Of a DNA stretch of 64,000 bases, positions 24,401-36,400 are shown piece after piece. The stretch is taken from NCBI GenBank assembly GCA_025267735.1, contig CM046309.1, positions 54,876,319 through 54,940,318 on the forward strand, read 5' to 3'. Position 1 is the stretch's first letter; every line of letters starts with the position of its first letter. Both the position numbers and the translations under genes were made by a program. The stretch is from Mactra quadrangularis. Taxonomy: Eukaryota > Mollusca > Bivalvia > Venerida > Mactridae. The notes beneath the pieces were generated by a model. The model ran no database searches and had not been told where the DNA came from. It saw only the letters and a program-made list of their open reading frames with translations.

Positions 24401-27400
24401 TACAGAAGGGGTACCAGAAGTTAATGGCACTTCAGTACTTGATTTGGAAGTTGATGGCCCCTTGGTAGGTGTGCCTGAAGTTGATGGCATATTTGTCGTT
24501 GGTTTTGAAGTCACTGGTTTTTCGGTTGTCATTCCTGAAGTTGATGGCATATTTGTAGTTGATTTTGAAGTCAGTGGTCTTTGGGTCTTTGTCGTTTCTG
24601 AAGTTGATGGCATATTTGTAGTTGATTTTGAACTCACTGGTGTTTCAGTTGTCGTTCCTGAAGTCAACGGCAAATTTGTAGTTGATTTTGAAGTTGATGG
24701 TTCTACAGTAGGGGTACCAGAAGTTAATGGCACTTCAGTACTTGATTTGGAAGTTGATGCCTCTTCGGTAGGTGTGCCGGAAGTTGATGGAAAATCAGTA
24801 CTTGTTTTGGAAGTTGATGGCCCTTTGGTAGGCGTGCCGGAAGTTGATGGAACATCAGTACTTGTTTTGGAAGTTGATGGCCCTTTGGTAGGTGTGCCGG
24901 AAGTTGATGGCCCTTTGGTAGGTGTGCCTGAAGTTGATGGAACATCAGTACTTGTTTTGGAAGTTGATGGCCCTTTGGTAGGCGTGCCGGAAGTTGATGG
25001 AACATCAGTACTTGTTTTGGAAGTTGATGGCCCTTTGGTAGGCGTGCCGGAAGTTGATGGAACATCAGTACTTGTTTTGGAAGTTGATGGCCCTTTGGTA
25101 GGTGTGCCGGAAGTTGACTGAACATCAGTACTTGTTTTGGAAGTTGATGGGCCTTTGGTAGGCGTGCCGGAAGTTGATGGCCCTTTGGTAGGTGTGCCTG
25201 AAGTTGATGGCACATCGGTACTTGATTTGGAAGTTGATGGCCCTTCAGTTGGCGTGCCAGAAGTTGATGGCCCTTTGGTAGGTGTGCCTGAAGTTGATGG
25301 CACATCGGTACTTGATTTGGAAGTCGTTAGCCCTTCAGTTGATGTGCTTGAAGTTGATGGCACATCAGTACTTGATTTGGAAGTTGATGGAGTTTCAGAA
25401 GGCGTGCTAGAAGTTTGTTTTGTATCAGTTTGTGTTGGTACTGAGGCTGTTGTTGATGATTTTGATACTAAGGTTGTAGCAGAACTAGAACTTGTAGTTG
25501 TTGGTATGGTTGTACGTGTTGTAGGTTGGTTGGTTGATACTGTCGATGATTTGGTTGTTGTAGATTGTGTAATGTCAGATGATCCTGTGACTGTAGTTTG
25601 AGTTGCAGTCTGTGCACTACTTGATGTTGGTGGTCCAGTTGGGGCTAAAGTTGGCACATTGTTAGTTGTTGTTCCTTGTGGAGTACTGCCTGTCAATGAC
25701 GTGGTAGACACCGATCCTGATGCATCGAACGCTTGACAGGATATTGATACGTTTTGACCCTGGGCTGAAATTTTGACAAACTTAAAATAATTATTTTTTC
25801 GAAATGTTTTGACTCTGGCCTGAAATTTTGACAAAATTAAAATAATTATTTTTTCGAAATGTTTTGACTCTGGTCTGAAATTTTGACAAAATCAAAATAG
25901 TTATTTTTTCGAAATGTTTGACTCTGGCCTGAAATTTTGACAAAATTAAAATAGTTATATTTCAATATATATATTTCCTTAAATTTTTATGTTACAAATA
26001 TTAAGACCAGCTAGATCTCTAATACAACCTTTATGTTATGAACTGTAGACTTTAAATCTTCCTTGACATAAAGGCTGCATACTTAAACCCTCGTATACTA
26101 ACTTATCAAAGGGAAGGTACTCTTACAGACCCGTGTTGTGTTTAACCAAACCTTAGAGATAAAACTTAATTTCAATGGCTAGTTTACCACAGTGGTTTCC
26201 TTGCGGAACAAATGAAACTGCCTTATCAATTATTAATAATTACGAGATTGTCTTAACCAAGTAGCACACTGGACATAACGCAGCATCGCGGAGTAATGTA
26301 TCATAACGCAGGATAACCGACAAAGATTACCTGGAAGAATTGCAAAACAATATCCGTACGAGTATCCACCAGATGGCGCAGTGCTATCACGTGACAATGT
26401 TATAGTTGACGTTGATCCAGAAACACGACTATTTCTTGTTAAACATGTAAAGGTGAGAGGTGAGCTGTCTGTTGTGAAGGTCAAACTTGTACCACAATCT
26501 GAACTTGTGGAAGCTGACGTTGTTTGATTATATAAGTTGACACTGTAAATAAATACTGAGAACTGTTATAAGGGACTTTAGTCAGTTATTTTTCCTTGTA
26601 TACTCTTCAAATAGGTTGGTCCTATAAGTTGGATTACTCGGATTTTTCTCATACTTTTTTATGTCATTTTGCCAAAATTAATCTTAAATAACTTTTTTGT
26701 AAATCATTTAATTTGTTTGAAATCCAAGCTAAGTATTTTTAGGCTAAGAAACTATCTATATTTCATCACTTCTGTTAATATCTTAATTAACAAGAAAGAT
26801 ATTAGATGAAATATTTTGTTATCCTTAAATAGAAATTCAATAATAAAATCCGATATTTCTAGGGCTGCAATAGAGGATTCTCAATATGTATGCATGAATT
26901 TCAAAACGAGGTTAAGATGGGTCAGATGTAAACAACTCTCTGAGTAGTAAAAATGGCAGAAGGCGGTCAAGAGGTATCAGTCAGAGAAATCAAAGTTAAC
27001 AACTATCATTGTTGTGTTTATGGATGTAACTCAAATGGAAGATATGATCCTCATATAAACTTCCACAAATTTCCAAAAGATGAGGAGTTACGGAAATTAT
27101 GGATAATAAAAATAAGACGAGATGTTGGGCAATTTTTCCAGGTAATTTTTATAGAATTATGTTCTTGTGGTAAATAGAGTAAAGTAAAACTTTTTTTATT
27201 TTAAGTCTATCAAATTCTTTTTTCTGGATATTTATCATTAGTTCCTAAATTTTACACAGTAGTTCATTATAATTTAAATTGGAAAAAGGAAAATAGATTT
27301 TAAATGCAGGTTCTACCAAGCAACAATTGTACAACATCTGTTCCAATATTACCGTAAACTTTCATGTAAATTTTATTCAGATATCTGGATCAACTGTTGT

Positions 27401-30400
27401 GTGTTCCAAAGCACTTCACAAAAGAAGATTACACTGGTGTGACTCCTTTAAGAAGAAGATTAAAGATTGGCAGTGTCCCAAGCCTCTTTGAATGGTCCAA
27501 AGAAAAGACACCACGGAGACAATTTAGTAGAAAAGATCTTTCTACATCAGTTCCAGCTTCAAAACGGTATGATCAAATTTATGTACATGATATGAAATAC
27601 TTGTTTTTACAGCCAAAATATATTTTCAGTGTAAATGTATTACATGGAAGAGAAGTTCAATATATTTCAAGCATTGTATTTGCAAATTATATAAGTTTAC
27701 AAGTTTACAGGAAAGTATCGATAGCATGGGACATATTATTTGTTTCATAAGGAAACTAATGTTGATGTATCATTTCATCCATGATACTTAATCGCACTTG
27801 ATATATTTTACTATCTTATGTATCTGATGCATAATATGATTTCAAATCTAAAAAGTTATCTTATCATTGTTAATTTCTATTATTAGATTCAAAAGTGGTG
27901 ATAGTGTAGATACACAGCCATCAACCAGTGAAGAAACATTTACAGCTGTTCCTTTGTGGATAGAACAACAAACTGAGATCAAGCAACTTCATGAACAACT
28001 TGAAAGTAAAACAGAGGAATGTGAAAGCCTCCAAAATCAGTTAACAATGGAGCGTTTTGGAGTGTCAAGGTTCAGTAAAAATGACAAAATGATCCAATTC
28101 TATACTGGATTTTCTTCGTACATGATGTTTCTAACGTTTTTTAACTGTATTGAACCTTCAGCTGTAAACATGAGGAGCAAGTACTATGAAACTGTTGAAA
28201 CTGCCAGCTTAGCTGGAAGGCCAAGGCAGATGCTACTCATTGATGAATTTTTCATGTTTATGTGTAGACTAAGAGTAGGACATCTTGAACAAGATCTTAG
28301 TGTTAGGTTTAACTGTTCTATTGCAACTATAAGCAGAAAAATTCTCACATGGGCTAATTTTCTGTACCTTACCCTGGGTAGAATCCCAATTTGGCCGTCA
28401 AGGCAAGTGGTTGATGACACAATGCCTCAATGTTTCAAAGATATCTACCCTAGAACCAGAGTCATAATTGACTGCACAGAAATCAGAACTCAAATACCAT
28501 CATCTTTAGTGTTGAATTCACAATTTTATTCGAATTACAAAGGAACATGTACATTCAAATGTTTATTGGGTATTGCACCTAATGGCATGGTCACATTTGT
28601 ATCCAATTTATTTACTGGTTGTATGTCTGATGTCGAAATAACACAGCTGTCAGGCTTACTGGACCTTCTTGAGCCTGGTGATGATGTCATGGCAGATAAG
28701 GGTTTTACTCTAAATAAATTATTAAAAGAAAAAAATGTTACATTGAATATACCACCATTTTTGCAACATAAGAGAAAGTTTAGCTCAACAGAAATTAAAG
28801 AGACTGAAGAAATAGCGAAATTGAGAATACACATTGAGAGAGTCAATCGAAGGATAAAAGAGTATCATTTGTTTGATGCTCCTATTCAAATAGTATCGAT
28901 AGGTTCTGCCAACCAGTTGTGGACAGTTGTATGTATATTATCTAATTTTAAAGGACCTATCGTAAAATCATGGTCAAGTCAATCAAATACTGTTATTTAA
29001 ATAAAGTAATTAAAGAAAAATGAGTCTATTTTATTTTCACCCTTTCCCATACATCCAAATTGAAATATACTGTTTCAATATGATAGTCATTTTCACACCA
29101 TACAAAAAAGTCACACCACTCAAGACCTGTGCAAGCTAACTGTCACGTGTTAGGATTTGATAATAATAGTCATGGTTCCTTTTAAGAGAAAGAGAGCCTG
29201 AGAGATCTTTCTTTAGATACTTAGTTTCCAAAACACTTGTCACTACTGGACATTTAATCTCAAGTAAACCAAACGGAGGACTTCTTATTGGGTTGTAAAC
29301 TTTTCTATCCGGACTAGCTGCAATCCATGGTGCAGACAAACAAATTACCAAACCACATGGGTATAAGTTTACAGAGTCACCCGTTACGCCTGAATATTTT
29401 CTGGCAGCTATCGGTTCAGAGGCAATCCCTCTCTTCATGGCTGATGTGACATCTCTTCTTGTAGATTTCAATTGTGTCACAAGACTTTGTTCATCTTTTC
29501 TTCTTTTGTATATTCAGCCAATCTGTGAAGCTGTCAACCTATGCCGGCGTAGTTTGAACCACAAAGAATTTTGACTTTGTAATCTTGTTTTTTCTTCAAA
29601 TTTGTTAATTTCACGATAGCACAACTTGAGTCCATCTAAATGCACCGTCTGTGTGAGGCTGTAATTATTTGAAACAACACTTCTAACAGGAAATTGCGGG
29701 AACCCTATTCCAACGACAATATTCAATATGTAATCGGCATGTAGTTTTTGTTGATAGCTAAGGACTGACCCTTTTGGTACAGACCCAAATTTAGTCACAA
29801 CATCAGAGACAGTTGGCTGATTCAACAGTGGCAGGACAAGCAAATCTTTATCAGCATGTCCAAGTTCATTACATTTGCTCGCAAACTCTGTGGGATCTCC
29901 TCTAATGGCGTTGTACAAAGTTGACTTTACAGTTCTCAGTTCGGAGTCCTGGAATTCAGTGGGATCACGAACCTTGGAATATCCACAAACTTCAAGATCT
30001 GTGACTGCTTTTCCAGATATTTTTTGCCCTCTTGGTTTGTGAAACGTCTGGGGTAATGATGTTTTGGCAATGTCCTCTGGAAGTGCCTTTATGCCAAGAA
30101 TTTTATAGTTGGCTATCTGATAAAGTAGTCCTGTAACATGTCCACAACATTCGCTGAGGGCTATTGCACACTCACATGTTGCTTTCTTTACAGATGGGCC
30201 ATCAGAGTTCCCAGAAAGTGCAATTTGAACATTATAGGGAGCATCATTTTTTCTTTGAGACTTATGACATTTTCCAGTCACCTTACATCCATATTCTATA
30301 GGTTCAACTGAAATTAGAATAAATACGGTACCATACTATAGCCCAACATAACTTTAACTTCAAGCAATAGAATGAATTACCACATCAGCAATATATCAAT

Positions 30401-33400
30401 GAGATCAATAAATAAATAGTTTTATTGCTATTACTGCATGAATTTCTAAGCAAGGAATGTAAAGTTGATTTGCCAATGTTATTATTTACAGATAAGATCT
30501 ACAGTAACACACTATGGGTAAATAAACAATTAGTCAGGGCAGGCCAGTATTAAGCTCATTACTATCTTAGATAAGTGCATCTTTGTAGCAAGTCTTTTGG
30601 AAAGATAGAGTTGTTGGAGTTTATATATTATATCTTATTCATAAATTTATCCAATTCACCTCATAATAGCCATAATAAATCAAACAATATTGTTCACAGT
30701 ATGATTCAGCTGGCCTAATTAGTTCTGAATTCACGAGATATTAATGAGATAGAAATTTATTACTCTTACCTTTAAGACTGTGGATATATCCTTCACTGTA
30801 GAATTTAAAACCTTTATTTATTGATTTATTTCCCGAAGAATGTTTGTTAGATTTAATATAGGCTTCCACAAAAGCAAATGTTAAGTCTGGAATAATACTT
30901 GTATCGCGATCACTGTATGTAGCCATGCTGGCTTATCGGTTTGTTTACATCTGACCCATCTTAACCTCGTTTTCACTACCTCATGAATTATTCATGAGCA
31001 TAATATTAAGAAAGGTCTATGATTCGATTCGATACATCGAAACTCGATTGCAAGGGTGCCGATTCGATTTCGATTCGGGACCCGCGAGTTTCGATTCGAT
31101 ACTGACTTTTAAAAGTGTCTACATAAGTTATAACGATAAAAGCAAAGGCGCGCCTAAAAATCAAAGTATACGTTGACAGTGAAACTGGGTTTCACTTAGT
31201 TACATTTCTGTTAAATTTCCATTACGATTTTATGTAGCATGATTGGAAACTCTGTTCCAAATAAACATTCTATAGTATATGCCCCGATTGGGTCGGTGTG
31301 ATTGAATTTTACCTGTTCTGACAAACTAGAAGATTTAAGGCTCCGCATGAGCAAGCCAAGTTTTGTTGTTAGTTTATTCAAATTTAAATAGTTTTGCATG
31401 TACAGTGTATGTTTAACTAATATGTACAATAGTATACCAAGAACTGCATCTTTCTACAATTTATGATCCATGCTGTCTGTACGTTTTAAGTCGATATTAC
31501 ATTAATAATACATTTTCGCGACCTTTACATTCGTACCCAATCCATTTCGTACTTGAATTAAGTAAATATTAATTATCAGATTTTCGAGTTTCGTGTTATC
31601 CAATTTTAGTAACAATTTTATTTAATTAATATTATTTAGTTTTAAGCTCAAATATATGTATAAATGCATATTTGTAGTAAATTGTATTAATAAAAGAATC
31701 GAATCGAAAAAAAATCGAATCGGAAAAAAATAATCGAATCGCATCGAATCGACTTTCCGGTGAATCGTTGCAGCACTAGATATTTCCAATTGTTAGTACA
31801 TACGTACCAATTGTATTGCTTCAGAATTTATCAGGGAAAGATAACTGACAAAAGTCCCTAACTGTCTTACGTTTTACGATCGCTAGCTCGATTTATGAAT
31901 TTTTATATAGTAAATGGCAAAATAATTCACTGGCAGCGTTATATGAAATATTTAAGTTATTATCACTTTTCTCGAACCTCTTTTCACTAGTTCAGGGCTT
32001 GGGTGTAAATTTGATGTTTAATCACTCAAAATGAATAGCGGAACTTTGCTGTCATATGGTGTTTTAAAACTCAAAATAAATAGCGGAACTTTGCTGTCAT
32101 ATGGTGTTTTAAAACTCAAAATAAATAGCGGAAATTTGCTGTCATATGGTGTTTTAAAACTCAAAATAAATAGCGGAACTTTGCTGTCATATGGTGTTTT
32201 AAAACTCAAAAGAAAAAAGTGGAACTTTATTGTAATATGATGGTTTAAAGCTCAAAATAGTTTTTGCTGGGTTTAACGCCGTAGCAACACATTCTGTAGA
32301 TTATATCACGGCGGTAGGTCCACCTACTCACTGTTCCTGGATAGGCAAAATCTTTGGATTTAGTTGTTAACCAACTTCTAGGCGCATACTTCAGTTATTG
32401 ACTGTCTACTGCCCTATATGATTCAGAATCGGTGGTAGGCAAGAGGAAGAATGGCCGTAGAAAATTATTACATGACCAAGCTCCACGAAAGTAGGCCCCG
32501 CCCGGGAATCGAACGAATGGCCCCTTTAGTAGACTTGTGTGCTACCGATCGAGCTAGACGGGCGGGGTCTCAAAATAGTGGAATTTACTGAAATATATGA
32601 CAATAAGATTAGCAGAATGTCCTCACCTAGCATCTTGGTCTTCAACAGTGTTTATTGTCATGGTACAAGTGCACTGTGCTGCCCCCACTGTACCTTGTAA
32701 AGCATTTTCTGCTGATAAGCCATCCAGATATACAAACTGACTAGTTGTTACTGTTGAATCATAACACATCTGTGCCACTTAAACAATAGAAAATAGGCTA
32801 TTTATGTTATGCACCGGTTATATTGATCAAAGCACTGTAAGCACTGAATACAGATTCCCAGAACCGCAGCAGTTACTTCCCTTTTATTTAAGAGAACAAG
32901 GCATAACGTAACAGGTGTAAGACGTTTGCAGGGAGGAATGTAAATTGTCAATTATAAGATTGTTCGTCCACAGATTGGTCCAAACCGAATCTGAATGTTG
33001 ATTTGGCGATACAATGTATCAACTGATTTGCAGGCCATGGATTTTATTTGCCCGTCATTGATCGATATTTTGTTCGATACGGAAACGTTCGATCCGATAT
33101 ATCTATCAAACCTACAATACCAACATTCGGTATATATCGTCTACCGGTGTAGAGCCCTATTATTTACTTACTGAATGGATCCATTTATTACATAAAATTA
33201 CATAAATGATAAATTTTCTGACCAACGGTCTTACGGTATTGATCAAAATGTCATATGAAGTGTCTTAAGTAATGCCGTCATCTGAGATAAAAAAGTGACG
33301 TCACAAAAATTTGATAAAAATACCCTACATGCATGTTGACTTTCGTATATATCGTTTTATTTACCTGGTATCTCGCTTTGTGTACCCAATGCACTACATT

Positions 33401-36400
33401 CTGTTACGGTTGCTACGCTGGTACCTTGCAAGACAACACCTGAAAGAGAGTACATATGCAATGTATATAAATACACATTATAGTTTTATTTGTCCAATAA
33501 AAAAGGCTGTCGGCAAGATCTCTAATTAAAGACACTAAATGAATTCATCGATCAGTATATCATTCGGAACATCTCGACCTTTTATTAATGAATAATCTCG
33601 GAAGGATTCGTGGAGGTCTACCCTAGCGGCTTGGGTTTTTACTACCTACGCGAGGCGAAGCGCATGTTACGGTTATGCAAAATAATTCTCGAGCTGGTTA
33701 TACCTACCAATAAATTGGACATTAATGCCTATTTTCTTCCCGTGGTTAGGTATATAGTAAAGTTGTTGACCTTATGGAAGTGTAGTTGGGTACTCGTTAT
33801 AGACAATGATCCATGAATTTTAGGCTAGTTATAATGACCGACGTTAAGTGGTCATAAGTCAAGTTGACCCAACCAAAAGTGCGGAGCGGAAAGTAATCGT
33901 GAGTTACCGAAAATATTGGGTCGCACCTTATGAAACACAATCTCATTGTGGTATTTGTCATGCGTACAAATATGTATTAGTCTAAATTGAATAATATTAT
34001 AAGAATTTAAATTTCAAGTGGGCATTTTTTTACTTTACATGTAAATATTTTCACAATTGGTTTGATTTATAACAGCTATTATGTTTCGTTTATTATACTA
34101 CGCCTCAATAAATACTATTGATCCAAATTACAAGTATGTGGTATTGAAAAAAATCAAATATATTTACTTCTTGTTTTCGTTTTGAACATAAGCGGTTTCA
34201 TTGATATTTTCATATACTAGAATAGGAGTGTTTAAGAATTTCTCGCATAGACGATGAACATATTAATTAGGAAACAAGTGGGTAGGGTATAGTCACCGGT
34301 GCCTGTCACAGTTTTCCACTTATACATTGTAGAGAGTATATTTTCATTTTAAGGAAATGATCAGTAATTTTTTAATCAAATTCACCGACTTTACTGCTAT
34401 TGTTCCTGGTCATCGGGCTACTAATATCTATGAAAAGAAGTTTCATTAAATAGTCACGTTAATCAACTTTAATGCTACATGTACTACCCCTGGTCATTGG
34501 GGCACAGATATTTATCTCTCTATCTATCAGTCTCTCATAGGAGTCTTTTACTCAGCTTTGTGCAGCCGACATTTTGGTTCCATCCCAGTTGATACTTATT
34601 TACAGAACAGAACAGAACGTATATTTTATTTTGTAACGTATACATATAATGTATCTTATTACACATACATCAAAGTATATAAAGTAATTTGTCACGTAAC
34701 AACAATGACATTCACACACTCATTCATACCCATCCACTCACACCTCCGTGAAGAGAAGCAAAGGCAAGTTAATTTCTTGCTCAAGGAAATGAGCAGTGCC
34801 CCCCTAGTGGGGTTCGAACCTGTGATCCCTCGTTTCCTAAGCGCGTCTCCTACGACTTAGCTATTGCTCATATGTGTCTGGCACCTATAGTAACAGTCAT
34901 CCTCAAAGACCTGTTTGGAATTCCGTAGGTAGGAGATTGCACTTAATGTTTATGCAAACACAGTCCGAATTGTATCTTAATTTCATACTGACTTTTAAAT
35001 ATGGTTAGAAATCATGAATAGTAACAAAAACCGCCACCGTTGTGCAGAGGTTTGTGCATTTGCTCCGTTTATCATTTGTCACAGAACTTTTGAACGCCAC
35101 TGTGAAAGTTTGGGACAAGTGAACCTACAGGTCGTATTCTAGGTCATGCGTGTTTTGTACTTTAAACAATGGACTTGCCCACTAAATAGGTGAATAAGCT
35201 AATACATGAACAGCAATTTTAAGATTTAAACATACCACTTTGATATCTAACTTTTATTTTAAATAATAATTTATGCACATTGTAAATTTTATATGATAAT
35301 ATGTTTATAAAATAAATGTAAACTAACTGAACTATAAATTTGTAAAAATAAATCCCCCCTAAATATTTTTGTGCAATGAAACCGACAATGCTTATATACG
35401 CAATGTTTACGTGGACGACCTATACGTCTCTGAACAAAAGTAATTATCAAAATTTAAGAATTGTAGTCAATTTCCAAACTTTTGGTGGGAACTGTATATT
35501 CTATCTACTATTCATTATACAAAATACTTATACATGTACAAATATCTACGGTGGCATAGAAGTGACATGGAGAAATATTTAGAATACCGCTACTATTACG
35601 TGGCCACGCAGTAGCTTTTACGTGCGCACGTAATAATTGTCCAATGAAAAATGGCCGCCAATTTCGACAACTCTCATTGGTCAATTATAACGTGCGCACG
35701 TAAAGCTATTGCGTGGCCACGTAAAAGCTATTGCGTGCGCACGTAAAGCTATTACGTTGCCACGTAAAAGCTATTGCGTGCGCACGTAAAGCTATTACAT
35801 GGCCATGTAAACGTTATTGCGTGCGCACGTAAAAGCTACTGCGTGGCCACGTAATAGTAGCGGTATTTTAAATATTTCTCCATGTCACCTCTTTGCTACC
35901 GTAAATATCGCTTTGTGTTCATTTTTTATGTATAAGGTATCAGTAAATTTCTAGTTTATAAAGAAGTTATTATTTATTCATATTGTGTTCATTAATTGAA
36001 TTTTGAGTCGAAGCAAATCGCGGATGTAATTTGTTACCCCAATATGTTATGATGTTCACTATTGCTAAATCATTGCGTTGGTCTATACATTTTTTGTGAG
36101 GTATTTCAATACAAATTTTACAATAGATGAAATATCATTCATGAATATGATGTGCATTAAAATTAAAATTAAAAAAAAACACATTTCGTTTAATTCCGAT
36201 TAAATGCAAATAAAACTACGAGTAGAGGAAAATTCATTATGTTGTTTTCGAAAAAAATCTCATATTTCATTAAGAGTTTTGAATAATAAATTGAGTCAAA
36301 GTTTTCAATGCAATATGGCCACAGTGACTTTTTTCAACAGTGGGAATCATTCAATATCAGTGTAAAGAGAAATATGAAATATGATACATGCTTGAAAACA

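Larger units (their letters stand above)
26953..29000 (+). pseudogene. THAP-domain DDE transposase with a frameshift in the THAP domain
   Basis: Three exons: 26953-27141, 27381-27566 and 27887-29000. Exon 1 holds the first THAP zinc ligands (CCVYGC) and FHKFPKDEELRKLW. Exon 2 holds VVCSK and, in another frame, HFTKEDY and GSVPSLF. One extra A in the AAAG just before HF separates these halves. Splice phases agree: exon 1 ends in phase 0, exon 3 needs phase 2, and exon 2 is one base too long. Exon 3 is intact: a coiled-coil-like stretch, a helix-turn-helix (LSVRFNCSIATISRKIL) and a DDE_Tnp_4-type core with Asp in VIIDCTEI, Asp in MADKGF and Glu in HIERVNRR. AATAAA overlaps the stop region. Confidence 0.8.
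29026..30926 (-). pseudogene. SWIM zinc finger + YqaJ nuclease-like gene of the transposon, broken
   Basis: Exon 1 (30770-30926) starts MATYSDRDTSIIPDLTFAFV. Exon 2 (30307 to 29026) follows through a phase-1 junction. A SWIM finger (CEC.......CCGH) lies near its start. The YqaJ/lambda-exonuclease-like region follows, with RLTAS, GIASEPIAARKYS, WIAASPD and the catalytic-type LLEIKCP. An in-frame TGA at 29514-29516 interrupts the domain between RLTASQIG and IYKRRKD. Near 29141-29155, after HDYYYQI, the frame is lost; the expected end (LEWCDFFVW, then ENDYHIETVYF) continues in another frame to TAG at 29028-29026. As it stands it cannot make a full-length nuclease. Confidence 0.8.
26875..31010. 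mobile_element. Two-gene DNA transposon (THAP-DDE transposase plus SWIM-YqaJ protein), ISL2EU/IS4EU-like
   Basis: A perfect inverted repeat of about 32 bp lies at 26904-26935 and 30942-30975 (core AAAACGAGGTTAAGATGGGT). Weaker similarity extends outward through AATAT and ATGCATGAAT. Two genes point toward each other and end about 26 bp apart (29000 and 29026). A THAP-bearing DDE transposase paired with a YqaJ-type nuclease gene is, from my recollection of the Repbase literature, the plan of ISL2EU/IS4EU elements. The outer boundaries are approximate. Confidence 0.75.
26860..31778. mobile_element. hAT-like element inserted in the MITE, itself carrying a two-gene transposon
   Basis: The ends TAGGGCTGCAA (left) and TTGCAGCACTA (right) are inverted, with a perfect 8-bp duplication GATATTTC at 26852-26859 and 31779-31786, as hAT elements make. 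The right arm (about 31013-31778) is a non-coding region rich in ATTCGATTCGA-type motifs. The left arm is only about 20-40 bp before the inner element begins. Confidence 0.75.
26572..31858. mobile_element. Harbinger-like MITE, GGGACTTT family, copy 4, split by a nested insertion
   Basis: The left part is 26572-26859 and the right part 31779-31858. Together they match the uninterrupted copy at 20111-20456. TAA flanks both outer ends (26569-26571, 31859-31861). The interruption is bounded by the direct repeat GATATTTC. Confidence 0.85.

Noticed and set aside
23463..25121. 552-codon plus-strand open frame (VPEVDGIFVVGFEVTG repeats)
   Set aside because: It is the antisense of the 60-bp coding minisatellite of gene 2. 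The period and base bias keep the frame open. It has no splice or signal context, and the minus-strand frame fits the exon structure.
24724..25601. Other open frames over the gene 2 repeat (minus-strand HQLP repeats; plus-strand VDGPLVGVPE repeats)
   Set aside because: Frame-shifted readings of the same repeat units.
32018..32240. Short repeated open frames on both strands
   Set aside because: Product of a 45-bp minisatellite whose period is a multiple of three.
33000..33150. Possible further hAT end (ACCGGTGTAGAGCCCTA)
   Set aside because: One terminus only. No partner end or target duplication could be found.
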